Source: AC-69 sp963751665 (GTDB taxonomy: Bacteria > Actinomycetota > UBA4738 > HRBIN12). Taken from it: DNA of 64,000 nt. Below the pieces are notes generated by a model, which worked only from the letters and a program-made list of their open reading frames with translations, searched no databases and was not told the DNA's origin. Location: NCBI GenBank assembly GCA_963751665.1, contig CAVVVF010000004.1:434001-498000 (forward strand), given 5' to 3'. A program made the translations under genes and the position numbers. How positions within the stretch are numbered: the first letter of the stretch is position 1; each line of letters starts with the position of its first letter. Shown in pieces: positions 22,114 to 32,091 of this stretch.

Positions 22114-22527
22114 TCACTCCGATCGAGCTGATCGGGTTCCTCCACTGCCATTTCCGGCGTCAAGGGTGGTCGCTTCCGGAGCCTCCACCCACTGTTCTGC
22201 GATCTCGCCCCGTTCGATCCTCAGGTGGGTCTCTCGGGGGATGCCGCGACCGGGCTGCCAACGGATCTGGAGGTCTCCATTGCCCAGGATCTCAACCATG
22301 AAGAGTGGGGCTCGTACCAGTCCGCTAGCCCCCAGATACTTGCGGACCTCGACTCGACCTTCGAACGAACGATCCCCGAAATGAAGGATGGCTCCTGGAG
22401 CGTACAAACCCATAACGCCATCGAGATTGTGGTCCTGCATCGCCTGGACCCATTGTTGCGCTACTTCCATCGGACCATGGACGAGCCCCTCTCCCGACAC
22501 CCCCATCTGGCTCTGCTTCAGGTTCAT
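22114..22527 (-). CDS. SnoaL-like (NTF2 fold) protein
   Basis: A 137-aa stand-alone domain from ATG 22527 with a GGAGGTG site. VAQQWVQAMQDHNLDGVMGL, YAPGAILHFGDRSFEGR and THLRIERGEIAEQWVE parallel the second half of the neighbouring cold-shock fusion segment by segment, so the two are paralogues. SnoaL-like proteins are small-molecule isomerases, hydrolases or binding proteins. A DosR-like box lies 46 bases upstream. Confidence 0.72.
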   Translation of the reverse strand: MNLKQSQMGVSGEGLVHGPMEVAQQWVQAMQDHNLDGVMGLYAPGAILHFGDRSFEGRVEVRKYLGASGLVRAPLFMVEILGNGDLQIRWQPGRGIPRETHLRIERGEIAEQWVEAPEATTLDAGNGSGGTRSARSE

Positions 22528-22573
22528 CACGCACCTCCACGTCGAGTCTCCGCCCGGCACCGAGAGAGGGACA

Positions 22574-22587
22574 GGGTCGAACGGCCC
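22574..22587. promoter_or_regulatory. DosR-box-like element before SnoaL/CSD/DUF1918 group
   Basis: GGGTCGAACGGCCC (minus strand GGGCCGTTCGACCC) begins 47 bases before the SnoaL start at 22527. Confidence 0.5.
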
Positions 22588-22680
22588 CTCTCCTATGGCT
22601 CACTGGTCATGTCGAGCCGGAACGACCTCTGCCTTCTAGTGCTCTTCGATAGACCTTCGGGGTAGGGTCCCGCAGCAACA

Positions 22681-22694
22681 GGGTCGGACGGCCC
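22681..22694. promoter_or_regulatory. DosR-box-like element before hemerythrin-like gene
   Basis: GGGTCGGACGGCCC differs from the element at 22574 in a single spacer base. It lies 70 bases before the hemerythrin-like start. Confidence 0.45.
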
Positions 22695-22764
22695 GGCGGG
22701 TGGACGGGCCAGGGCCTACCGTCGATGCCGACGACTCAGGAAGAGGAGAGCGGCGACGACTACC

Positions 22765-23179
22765 GTGACCAGATCCCTGCGGGAGGAACATCATGAGCTG
22801 GCACCGCGCGTCGAGTCACTGCAGGTCCTCGCCGACCGTGTGAGCGAGCTCCGGACGGAAGAGCTCCTGACCGACTTCGAAGAGGCGGAGTGGTTCCTCA
22901 TGACCGAGCTCCTCCCTCACGCCGCGGCCGAGGAACGATGGCTGTACCCGGCCGTCGGGGATGCTCGGGTCTTCCGAGGCAACCGAGACGATGAGCCACG
23001 AACCACGTGGAGATCAGGGGGACGGCGGACGGTTCGCCGCGCTGCGATAGGAAATCGTGAGGGGGCCGGTCCACCCAGCCAGGAGCGGGAGCTCCGCCGG
23101 CTCCTGTACGGGCCTCCACGCAGTGATCCGTCTCCACTTCCGGAAAGAAGAGGAGCTGATCAGCTGTCCAGCGTGGTGA
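22765..23179 (+). CDS. Hemerythrin-like (HHE) domain protein, frameshifted
   Basis: The first frame gives LREEHHELAPRVESLQVLAD and LLPHAAAEERWLYPAVG, carrying the His and Glu ligands of helices 1 and 2. A later frame gives AVIRLHFRKEEELISCPAW, the Hxx(x)E ligand helix, ending at a stop. Intermediate residues are out of frame in at least two places. HHE proteins carry a di-iron site and sense or bind O2/NO or store iron. About 135 aa is expected after repair. Confidence 0.6.
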
Positions 23180-23226
23180 ATAGGAAGGTGGTGGGCAATC
23201 AGGCATTGCCCGAAAGGAGATTCGTG

Positions 23227-24509
23227 ATGATCGCCGTTCGGCGCAGAACCGTTTTCGCGGCCGCCGTGGCCTGTGCTTTGGCCGCCCTGTCCACGAACAC
23301 TGCCCTCGCCTCTCCCGGAGATCTGGACATCACCTTCGGCGGCGTCGGCAAGGTGACCACCGACTTCACCAAGGGGTTCGACGCCGCCAACGCGGTGGCC
23401 ATCGAGGCCGACGGGAAGATCGTGGCCGCCGGAGTGGCGAAGAACGGCCAGGTGTTCGCCCTGGCCCGTTACAACTCCGACGGGATCCTCGACACCACGT
23501 TCGGCGACCACGGCAAGGTCACGACGAACTTCACCGCTGAGAACGACGTCGCCAAGGGCGTGGCGATGCAGGACGACGGGAAGATCGTGGGAGTGGGTCA
23601 AGCGGGGAACGGCCCAAGGTTCGTCCTGGCGCGGTACGACCCGGACGGCTCGCTCGACCCGAGCTTCGGCGGCGACGGCAAGGTCAGCACGAGCTTCGCC
23701 ACCAAGGGGGGAGACGCCGCCTCCTCCGTCGCGATCCAGGCCGACGGGAAGATCGTCGCGGCGGGAACCGCCCACACGAATTGCACGTGCGAGAAGTATG
23801 CCGTGGCGCGGTACAACTCCGACGGGAGGCTCGACACGAGCTTCGGCGGCGACGGCAAGGTGACCGTCCACTTCAAGGGCGGTGGCGAAGCCGGGGCGAT
23901 GGCCATCGGATCCGACGGAAAGATCGTGGTCGTGGGCGGCAGCGTCCCTGACGTCGATAAGTTCCAGGTCGCCCGCTTCAACGCCGACGGGACCCTCGAC
24001 TCCACGTTCGGCGGCGACGGCAAGGTGACCACGAACATGGGCCAAGGGGAGGAGTCGGCGACCGGCGTGGCGATCCAGGCGAACGGCATGGTCGCGGTCG
24101 TGGGCTACACCGACCTGCCTCACGAGGGCGGGGAGACCTCGGCCCGGCCAAGTTCGCGCTGGCCCGGTATAGCGTGCACGGGACCCTCGACACGACCTTC
24201 GGCGGCGACGGGAAGGTGACCACGAGGTTCCGCACGGATGCGATGCCGAACGGAGTGGCGATCCAGGCCGACCGCAGGATCGTGGCGGTCGGCGGTGTCG
24301 GAGGTGCGGGCGGCCGGTTCGCTGTTGCGCGCTACGACCCCGATGGGACGCTCGACACCTCGTTCGGCGGCGACGGGAAGGTGACCACGAACTTCACCGC
24401 TGAGGAGGACGTCGCCTCCGCGGTCGCCATCCAAAGCGACGGCCGGATCGTCGCCGCAGGCAAGGCTCGCGGCAACAGGTTCGCCCTGGCCCGCTACCTC
24501 ACGGCATAG
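23227..24509 (+). CDS. Secreted delta-60 repeat protein, one frameshift
   Basis: A Sec-type signal peptide (RRRTVFAAAVACALAALS, cut near ALA-SPG) is followed by about seven delta-60 repeats. The repeated signature is LDTTFGGDGKVTT, then AVAIQADGKIVAAG and FALARYNSDG. These repeats form a beta-propeller-like extracellular domain of unknown ligand. The frame changes near 24150 and the repeats continue to the C-terminus (FALARYLTA), giving about 427 aa. An AAAGGAG site precedes GTG 23224/ATG 23227. Confidence 0.8.
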
Positions 24510-24654
24510 GAGCAGGGCTTCACACATGCTGACCAGCGAGGCCACGGATGGCCTGCGAGGCCAGCAGGGATGCTGCCTGGAGTTCCTCGGCTCTTGATGC
24601 GCATGTCCCCGTGGTTAGTGGACGGGAAGGACCGCCTGGGTAACTCGCAACTTG

Positions 24655-25661
24655 GAGATCAGAGGAAGCCCGGTGCAGGATCGAGACAGGAGAGGGCTTC
24701 GGCGCACGAGGAGCGGGAGCAGACCGTCAACCAGCTCCTCCTCGAGATGGACGGCTTCGACCCCTCCCGGGGCGTGATCATCATGGCCGCGACGATCGTC
24801 CCGATCTCAAGGGCCGCGACGCCATCCTCAAGGTGCACACGCGCGGCGTTGGCCTCGACCCGGCCGTCGAGCTCCGCACGATCGCGTCGCGGACGCCCGG
24901 GTTCACCGGCGCCGATCTCGCCAACGTCGTCAACCCAGGCAGCGCTCCTCGCCGCGAGACGCGAGAAGCCCGCGGTGGGAATCATGGAGCTCGAGGAAGC
25001 GATCGACCGCGTGCTCGTCGGGCCCGAGCGCAAGAGCCGTGTGATATCGAAGCAGGAGAAGCGGACGATCGCTCTTCACGAGATGGGCCACGCACTCGTT
25101 GCATTGCGCGTATCGCATGCCAATCCCGTTCACCGTGTGACGATCGTTCCGCGGGGAGCCACGGCGCCCGGGATGACGATGCAACGGCCGCTTCAGGATC
25201 GCTATCTCATGACGGAGCCCGAGCTCCGAGGCCGCCTGACCATACTCCTCCGTGGACGCTGCGCAGAAGAGATCGTGTTCGATGATGTCTCGACGGGCGC
25301 CCAGAACGATCTCAAGCGCGCTACCGACATCGCTCGGGCGATGGTCACCCAGTGTGGGATGAGCCCAAAGCTCGGTCCGTTGTCATTTGGTCACGACGGA
25401 TGGCGCGCACCTGAGGGACAGGCGTTGTTCCCAATGCAAGGTCCCGCGGTTTCTGACTTCACCGGGCAGCGCATCGATGAGGAGATCACCGAGATGCTCG
25501 AGACGGCCCATGAGCAAGCCACCTCCGTCCTGAAGGCCGACCGCATTCTGCTCGAACGGCTCTCTTCGCTGCTTCTGGAAGTCGAGGTCATCGAGGGGGC
25601 AGATCTTCGTCGTCATGGGCGGCCAAACAGCGACCGATGCCGACTGTCCGTCAAGGGCTGA
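24655..25661 (+). pseudogene. FtsH-like AAA metalloprotease remnant
   Basis: The sequence begins within the AAA domain (HEEREQTVNQLLLEMDGFDP, IIMAAT) without the N-terminal membrane part or Walker A/B. After MAAT it jumps to DLKGRDAILKVHTRGVGLDP, losing roughly 20 residues containing the NRPDxLDPALLRPGRFD arginine-finger block, and changing frame. The protease domain is well kept: HEMGH zinc motif at 25077-25091, TAPGMTMQ, and GAQNDLKRATDIARAMV with the third ligand Asp. The loss of Walker motifs and the internal deletion are not simple base-call errors, so it cannot be a working ATP-dependent protease. Confidence 0.7.
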
Positions 25662-26283
25662 AGCCAGCGGACCGTAAGATGCAGTGTGGTCGCGAGCGCG
25701 ACGACGGCCCCCGGAGCAAGGCCCGGTGAGTCCCAGGCGGCGCAGCGTCCACCGCTGAATGGGGATCCGGCGGCGATCCGGCGCGAAGAGGCTGAACTTC
25801 CTGGCAACGCACCACTTCTCGCGCGGATCACCAAGATGCGGAGGTGACTCGGCAGGGTAACGCCCGCGGGTGGCCGCGAAAGCCTACGCAAGGGTCGTCT
25901 GGCCTGCGGTGGAAGGCACCTTCCTCCGAAGCGGAAGCCACGGCGAGCCGGAAGCGATGCACCTGCCGGGAAACCCGTGGGATTGATCCCGGCCGCCTAC
26001 CGCTTGCCGACCAGCCGCCGGCCCACCTCACGCGGTCAGGTGTGCGCTTCAGACGAAAGACTTAGCCGGCACTGCGACCGGACGCGTCCCACAGTTCAAT
26101 CCCCACGAGCGAGCGCTGAACTGACCCAGAACGTGGTCGGCTCAAGGACGAGACCTGAGGCCGGGACATCGCAAGGTCCGTCGCCCGGCCGGCCAACTGC
26201 TGCTGCTCCTCGGCGGAAGCGACAGAACCGAGGGCGTCAGTGACGGGCCTTCATCCACGTCTCCCCCAAAAAGCCCACACGCT
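25662..26283. other. 622-base stretch without a recognised gene
   Basis: No frame on either strand shows family resemblance and no clear RNA fold was recognised by eye. Several short GC-rich inverted repeats occur (for example CCGGGAAACCCGTGGG near 25969), but nothing can be assigned. Confidence 0.4.
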
Positions 26284-26487
26284 TCAGGACTTCTTCTCCT
26301 GTTTCCGGCGCTCCTCGTCTCGCCACCGCTCCGACTCGTCGATCAGTTCGGGCTCGGCCTCGGCCATCTTCTGATGCGCGCGCGGCTCGTCACACCACAA
26401 CCTCTTCCGCCTCTCCTCCACCGTTCCCACCACCACTTGGGCATATCGCTCACCTCCGAGGTGATCCCAGATACCGTACACGTTCAC
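26284..26487 (-). CDS. Small charged hypothetical protein
   Basis: 67 aa, starting NVYGIWDHLGGERYAQVVVG and ending in a Glu/Lys/Arg-rich helical tail that could form a coiled coil. No family is recognised. Composition and an initial hydrophobic segment make it plausible, but evidence is limited to an open frame with sensible residue content. Confidence 0.35.
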   Translation of the reverse strand: MNVYGIWDHLGGERYAQVVVGTVEERRKRLWCDEPRAHQKMAEAEPELIDESERWRDEERRKQEKKS

Positions 26488-26574
26488 AGGTTAGCCTCTG
26501 ACTGCCCTCCTACAGGCACGATAAGCGAAACGACTAGCTCAAAGGAGAGGTTCGGGTCCGACAGGAATCGGTCA

Positions 26575-27321
26575 TGAGTGTCGAGATCGAGCCGGCTCGG
26601 GGAAGCATTACCGCCAAGGTGACTGTGCCATCGGCGACCCACACCGACCGGTCCTGCCTGAACGCAGCCTCGGCCAGTCGTTGAGAGCGACGTAGATCGC
26701 GTCTGAAGAAGGTTGGCCGCGGTGGTGGAGCGCATTCGGCGGCTCGCCGCACGCGGCGAACCGCTCATTTACTCCTACTACGACGGCGTCGACCGGCTCG
26801 CGTACGAGTACGGGCTACACGAGGAGTTCTTCGCCGCGGAGCGGTCTGCGGGTTGACCTGCTCGTGGGACGGCCGTTCCACGTGCTGCCGGAAGGTGCCG
26901 CACTGCTCGTCACGTCCGACCACGGCCAAGTGCATGTCGACCACGGGCAGCATAGAGCCTCGATCCTGTGGCGTCGTTGTGCTAAGCCTTCGCGGGTGAG
27001 GGGGGCTCCCGTTCGCTGTACGCACGGCGCGGCCGGGCCCGGGATCTGCTGGTCGCCGCAGAGGCGGCCTTCGGTAACTGGGGGTGAGTGTCAATACGCG
27101 ACTGGCTGATCGCCGAGGGACGGCTCGGGACACCATCCGAGCAACGACGTGGGCCAGCGCATCGAAGACGTCGTGCTGGCCGTGCGCGAACCCGTTGCGT
27201 TCCTCGACCCGACGAGCCGTGGGAGCGCAGGCTTCTCGGCCACCACGGCAGCATGGCCGATCGCGAGATGCTGGTGCCGCTCCTCGCCCCGGCCCGGGGG
27301 AGCGTAGGGCCGCGCAGATAA
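26575..27321 (+). pseudogene. Alkaline-phosphatase-superfamily (phosphodiesterase) C-terminal remnant
   Basis: Conserved pieces are found in successive frames: VVERIRRLAARGEPLIYSYY followed by DGVDRLAYEYG (metal ligands of a PF01663-like domain), ALLVTSDHGQVHVDHG (Asp-His ligands), then DWLIAEGRLG, IEDVVLAVREPVAFLDP and LLGHHGSMADREMLVPLLAP, the usual C-terminal LxGxHGG...E-PL block. The N-terminal nucleophile domain is absent. Five or more frame changes occur. The mixture of truncation and frame loss makes a pseudogene most likely. Confidence 0.55.
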
Positions 27322-27337
27322 GGGGCCCGGATGCCTG

Positions 27338-27351
27338 GGGTCATTCGCCCC
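27338..27351. promoter_or_regulatory. DosR-box-like element before phosphoribosyltransferase-hydrolase gene
   Basis: GGGTCATTCGCCCC lies 60 bases before ATG 27411. Confidence 0.45.
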
Positions 27352-27410
27352 TGCCGCTGACCGGCCCCGGTCGCAGAATCGGTAGGTCGTTTCGTTGTGG
27401 AGAGGGGAGT

Positions 27411-28728
27411 ATGGCGTTTCGCGACCGCCGGGAGGCAGGCGGCTGCTCGCGCGGCGGTTGTCGGATCTCCGTTCCGGAGCCCGTTGTGGTCGGGCTTCCA
27501 CCGCGAGGAGGCCTGCCGGTGGCGGCCGAGGTGGCGGGGGCGCTCGGTGCGCCGCTGGACGTTCTGGTGTTCGGAAGCTCGGCTGCCGGTGGCAGCCGGA
27601 GCTGGGCATGGGGGCGATCGGCGAAGCGAACATCGTGGTCCTCAACGAGGATCTTGTCGCCCGGCTGGGGGTGCCCACCGGGGATGTGGAGGCGGTGACC
27701 GAACGCGAGCGGACGGAACTCGAACGACGCGTCCGCCGCTACCCGCGGTGAGCGTGTTCCCGTTCCCGGAGTCGAGGGGCGCACGGTCATCGTGGTCGAC
27801 GACGGGATCGCGACCGGATTCACGGCGAGAGCAGCAATCGCCATCCTCCGACGACGCCGTGCGAAACGGGTCGTGCTGGCGGTCCCGGTCGCGCCGCCGG
27901 GAACCGTCGAGGAACTCGGCCGCGTGGCAGACGAGGTCGTGGTTCTCAAGGAGCCGGTGGGCTTCTTCGCGATCGGCGAGTTCTACGCGAACTTCACCCA
28001 GACAAGCGACGAGGAGGTTGCGGCCTGTCTGGCCGGTACTGCGCTGCCGGTGGTTGCGGCTGCCGGCAAGGCGGATCCTCCCAAGCCTGTCGAGATTGAT
28101 CTTCCCGAGGTCCGGCTTGCCCGGCGATTTGACAGTCCCCGTCAATCCAATCGGCATCGTCGTGTTCGCCCATGGAAGCGGGAGCAGCCGCTTGAGCCCG
28201 AGGAATCGCTTCGTGGCTCAAGCGCTGAACGGTGGGGCGCTCGTCACCCTCCTATTCGATCTCCTCAGCCGCCGGGGAGGACCGGGACCGCGCCAACGTG
28301 TTCGACATCGAGATGCTGACCGGCCGGCTGGTCGAGACCACACACTGGCTGGGGACACGCCCCGAGTTTCGGCGGCTTCCGATCGGATACTTCGGTGCGA
28401 GCACCGGCGCGGCCGCGGCGCTGTGGGCGGCGGCGCAGCTCGGGAATGCGATCTCGGCCGTCGTCTCACGCGGCGGGCGGCCGGATCTCGCTGCCCGAGC
28501 GGCTCGCCGAGGTCTGTGCGCCGACGCTGCTCATCGTGGGCGGACGGGACGACGTCGTCCTCGCCTTGAACCGGCAGGCGCAGGCGCAGCTCGATGCGTC
28601 AGCGCCCTCGAGATCGTGCCGGGCGCGACGCATCTGTTCGAAGAACCAGTTGCACTCGATCGGGTGGGTGTCCTCGCGCGCGACTGGTTCGTCGCTTCCT
28701 GGGCGGCGCCATCCAGGAGGGCAGATGA
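27411..28728 (+). CDS. Phosphoribosyltransferase-alpha/beta hydrolase fusion, frameshifted
   Basis: MAFRDRREAGRLLARRL followed by VVVGLPRGGLPVAAEVAGAL starts a type I phosphoribosyltransferase domain. Its PRPP loop is TVIVVDDGIATGFTARAA. After about 220 residues comes a dienelactone-hydrolase-like domain: IGIVVFAHGSGSSRLSPRNR, nucleophile elbow GYFGASTGAAAAL, Asp in TLLIVGGRDDVV, and His in PGATHLFEEP. The end DW..VRRFLGGAIQEGR sets the stop at 28728. At least six frame changes interrupt it. The same two-domain fusion is Rv0571c of the mycobacterial DosR regulon. The substrate is unknown. Confidence 0.7.
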
Positions 28729-28740
28729 ACAGAGCGGAGG

Positions 28741-28758
28741 GGCCCCTTCGATGGGGCC
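28741..28758. promoter_or_regulatory. Perfect inverted repeat before archease gene
   Basis: GGCCCC-TTCGAT-GGGGCC has six-base arms that pair perfectly, 64 bases before ATG 28822. It shares arms and spacer style with 12504 and 36133. Confidence 0.5.
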
Positions 28759-28821
28759 TAGCCAGGTTCGCGGTAGCCGGAGGTCCGAATCTGCCGGATC
28801 GGCTTCCTCGACCAGGGGATC

Positions 28822-29263
28822 ATGTCGACGATGAACGAAAGCGGCTCACCCGCAATGGGCCACCGTGTTGTGCCCCATACCGCCGACCTGATCATCGAAG
28901 CCTGGGGACCCACCAGGGTCGAGTGCCTAGAGGAGGCGGCCCGGGCGCTCGTTGATTCGTTCGCGGGCCGAAGGAGCCCGTGACGGAGCCGTTCCCGGTC
29001 GAGCTCGAGCGGAACGGCGACGAGGCGCTCCTGGTGTCGCTGCTCGAAGAGGTCATCTACGTGATCGACGTTCTCGGGGGCATCCCCGCGAAGTGGCGCT
29101 GCACGAGACAGAGGACGGCAGGTCGGCCGGATCCATCGACATAGCGCCGGCGGACGTTCTTGTGATCCATGGGTCGTTGCCGAAGGGTGTTTCGCTTCAC
29201 GGATCTGAGCGTTCGCACGTTCGGACGGTTCAATGGCGGTGTCGCGCGACGATCGACGTGTGA
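28822..29263 (+). CDS. Archease-family protein, one frameshift
   Basis: GHRVVPHTADLIIEAWGPTR and VECLEEAARALVDSFA match the archease start HTADxxIxAxG and first helix. After a frame change near 28960, EPFPVELERNGDEALLVSLL, EEVIYVIDVLGGIPAKVALH and VKGVSLH-like and TIDV elements complete the fold (about 147 aa). Archease is the activator that speeds RtcB ligase turnover through a metal-bound acidic surface. Its gene converges on rtcB with 17 bases between stops, which supports the call. The start could also be ATG 28855. Confidence 0.7.
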
Positions 29264-29280
29264 TCAACCTTTCACGACTC

Positions 29281-30701
29281 CTATAGGACGGAGACGAGCG
29301 ACCCGTGCGCACAGCCCGCCTGCTCACAGGTTCTGACCACGTCATCGACGTCCTTGTAGGCGAACGGCGCCTCCTCCGGGAGCTCCTGGATCGATCGTGC
29401 ACGAACCGCGATCCCGCCGGCCTCGAGCTCGGCGCGCAGCGCGGTCCCCGGATGCGGCGTTTCGCTGCGTGGCGGCTCATCGTCCGGCCCGCCCCGTGAC
29501 AGGTCGAGTGGAAGGCGCCGCTTCCCGGACACCGGTGAGCACGTAGGACGCGGTGCCCATCGAGCCCGGGATCAGCACCGGCTGACCGGCCGCGCGAGAT
29601 CGGCGGGTAGGTCGGGATGTCCGGCGGCAACGAGCGGGTCGCGCCTTTGCGATGACACACACAGGGGGCGCTCGCGGCCGTGGACCTCGTGCACCTCGAG
29701 CTTCGCGAGGTTGTGCGACACGTCGTAAACAGGTCCAGTGGATGTCCGGTCTCCTGCTCGAACACCCGCGGGTCGCTTCGGTGAGCAGATGGCGGTTGGC
29801 TCGCCCGTAGTTGGCCGCGGCCGCCATCGCCGCCGAGGTAGGCCTGGCCCTCGGGCGAGCGAACGGGCACACAGGCCAACTGGCGGTCGGGAACCTGGAT
29901 CCCGTAGCGGGGCATGGCTGTCGCATCTGCCGGACGTGGTCGGAGCAGATCTGATGACCCAGACCCCGCGAGCCGCAATGGATCATCACACAGACCTGCC
30001 CTCGGACAGTCCCATACGCCCGGCCGCGGCCGCGTCGTAGATCCGGTCCACGGCCTGCACTTCGAGGAAGTGGTTGCCCGAGCCCAGACTGCCCATCTGC
30101 CGCAACCCGCGTTCGAACGCCCGCTCGCTGACCTGGCCGGGTCGGCGCCCTCGAACGCCGCCGTCTTCGCACCGCTCCAGGTCCCGTGCGACGCCGAAAC
30201 CTTGCTCGACCGCGAACCGGGCGCCGCCGGGCAGCACCTGCGCAGCTCGGCGTGGTCGCGCAGCCGCCAGACACCCTGGCGCCCAGCCCCGCGGGATCGC
30301 GCCATCCAGGTCGTCCATCAGCGCGCGGAGGGGCTGCAAGGTCCATCCGGTCGAGACACGAGCACCAGCAGCCGCACCCCGCACGAAATGTCGAAGCCGA
30401 CACCGCCCGGGGAGACGACGCCCTCGCGTCGACGTCGGTGGCCGCCACGCCGCCGATCGGAAAGCCGTAGCCCCAATGCACATCGGGCATGGCGTCCGAT
30501 GCGAACACGATCCCGGGAACTCGCGATCGTTCGTGACATTCGATCCGCCAGCGGACTGATCTCGAGCGGACATGCGGGAGCAGCGTCTTCGAGGCGAGAC
30601 GACGCCGGTCACCCGCATCGCCCCGTGACGCTCGATCCGCAGCGCTACCGTGCCCTTCCGCATCGAGCGGAGGGACTGGCTCCCGGGTCCGAGTGGACCA
30701 T
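29281..30701 (-). CDS. rtcB: RNA-splicing ligase RtcB, several frameshifts
   Basis: ATG 30701 has a strong AGGAGGG site. MRKGTVALRIERHGAMRVTG leads to AMPDVHWGYGFPIGGVAATD and GGVGFDISCGVRLL, the Mn2+-site blocks with Asp, His and Cys. MGSLGSGNHFLEVQ and IHCGSRGLGHQICSDH supply further ligands and the guanylylation region, and the tail AYKDVDDVVRTCEQAG is the normal RtcB end. At least five frame changes are needed over about 473 codons. RtcB joins 2',3'-cyclic-phosphate or 3'-phosphate to 5'-OH RNA ends using GTP. Rv2631 of the DosR regulon is of this family. Confidence 0.75.
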
Positions 30702-31041
30702 AGCTCCCTCCTAGTACCGTCGCGACGAGAGGGCAAGGACCGAGTGGACGGCGAGGCCCACGAAGTCCGACTCGGGAGGGCCCATCGAGCCTCAATGGCA
30801 CCCAGCCGGACCATGAGGATAGGGGCGGTGAGCATGGTCCTGGGCGGACGCGAGACTGGAAGCCGACGGCGATCGAGCCCGCCCCACCGAGCAGAGGTCA
30901 TCTCGGATCGGTGGGCTCGGAAACCGGCCCATCGGCGACCTCTGCGAGCCAGGTGCCGAGGTGCCCAGAAGGGAGGGACGTTCGTCCCTTCGTACCGGAA
31001 GGGGGGCCACCTAGCGTCCAGAGTGACCGAGGAGGTGTGAC
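30702..31041. other. Divergent region between rtcB and ybaK-like gene
   Basis: About 340 bases without a gene. It contains GGGCCCATCGAGCC near 30778, possibly serving rtcB, and the near-perfect palindrome at 30975-30988 serving the ybaK-like gene. Confidence 0.45.
30975..30988. promoter_or_regulatory. Best DosR-box match in the window
   Basis: GGGACGTTCGTCCC has fully complementary six-base halves around TT. It lies 54 bases before ATG 31042 and is very close to the mycobacterial consensus GGGACTWWAGTCCC. Confidence 0.55.
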
Positions 31042-31531
31042 ATGTCCGTCGTCACTGACTATCTCGAGGCGCGTGGCGTGCCCTACGAGGTGATCCACCA
31101 CGATCCTTCGTCGACCTCGCTTGCCGAGGCCCGAGCTCTTGGCGTCGATGCTGACGTCGTCCTCAAAGCGATCGTGATCGACACCCGGGGCGGCACGTCG
31201 TCGCGGTTATCCCGGCTTCCCAACGCCTCGACATGCACCTCGTCCGGGAAGCGCTGCACGATCCCGACGCGCATCTCGCAACGGAGAACGCGCTCCAGGG
31301 TGACTTTCCCATCGATCGAGCTGGGCGGGGCCCCGGTCGCTCGGGTGGCTGCTCGACGCCCAGACGCTGGTCGATCCTTGCGTGCTGGAGCGCGACAGCG
31401 TCGTGTTCGCAGCCGGAACTCGGACGGAGTCGGTACGGGTCCGGACGGGCGATCTGTTCCGCGGGGAACATGCCGCTTTCATGCCGATCGCGTCCGGGCA
31501 GGAGAAGTCGGAGGAGATGAGCGGCCGATGA
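31042..31531 (+). CDS. YbaK/EbsC-type aminoacyl-tRNA deacylase, frameshifted
   Basis: A GAGGAGGTG site precedes MSVVTDYLEARGVPYEVIHH. This is followed by TSLAEARALGVDADVVLKAI, in which the conserved Lys sits at the YbaK active site, and then, in other frames, AVIPASQRLDMHLVREAL, FPSIELGAVPPLG-like residues and VVFAAGTRTESVRV. About 163 aa is expected. The family hydrolyses mis-acylated tRNA (Cys/Ala-tRNA-Pro). Its stop overlaps the next USP start (ATGA). At least three frame changes occur. Confidence 0.65.
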
Positions 31532-32007
31532 GAGATGAGCAGGCTGACGGGATCCGGCGGATCGTCGTCGGCGTGGATGGATCCGACGGCGCCGCCCGGG
31601 CGGTGGCGTGGTCGGCACGCTTGGCTCGGGCGACCGGCGCCGAAGTCGTGGCCGTCACATGCGATCGGGACGCCGATCTTCCTGGACGGATACCCGTTCG
31701 TCGCTGGATGGATACCGGCCGATCGGTGGCACGTCGCGTGGAAGGAATGGCGCGAGCGCACACATGAGATCCTCGAGCAGCAGTGGTGTCGGCCCTCGCC
31801 CAGGCAGGTGTCCACTACCGAGCGGAGACGATCGAGGGAGGACCCAAGGCACTGATCGACCTGGCCGACGCCGATGATGCGGATGCGATCGTCGTGGGCA
31901 GACGGGGGCGCGGAGGCTTCGCCGAGCTCGTGCTGGGCAGCTTCAGCCACCATCTCGTCCACCACTCGCGCCGGCCGGTCGTCGTCGTGCCGCCAGTGGA
32001 AGGCTGA
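31528..32007 (+). CDS. Universal stress protein, frameshifted
   Basis: RRIVVGVDGSDGAARAVAWS is the UspA first strand with the acidic ATP pocket. After two frame changes (about 31655 and 31780) the end DAIVVGRRGRGGFAELVLGS followed by FSHHLVHHSRRPVVVVP carries the complete GxxGxxGxxxxGS ATP motif, so ATP binding is expected. The protein is about 159 aa and translationally coupled to the YbaK-like gene. Confidence 0.72.
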
Positions 32008-32091
32008 CTCTCTCGTGGCCGCATGCCGGCATCCGGTGGCAGGTATCGACAGCGTCGCGCGAACGCTCCGAGCAGCAACCAATAGGCACAG

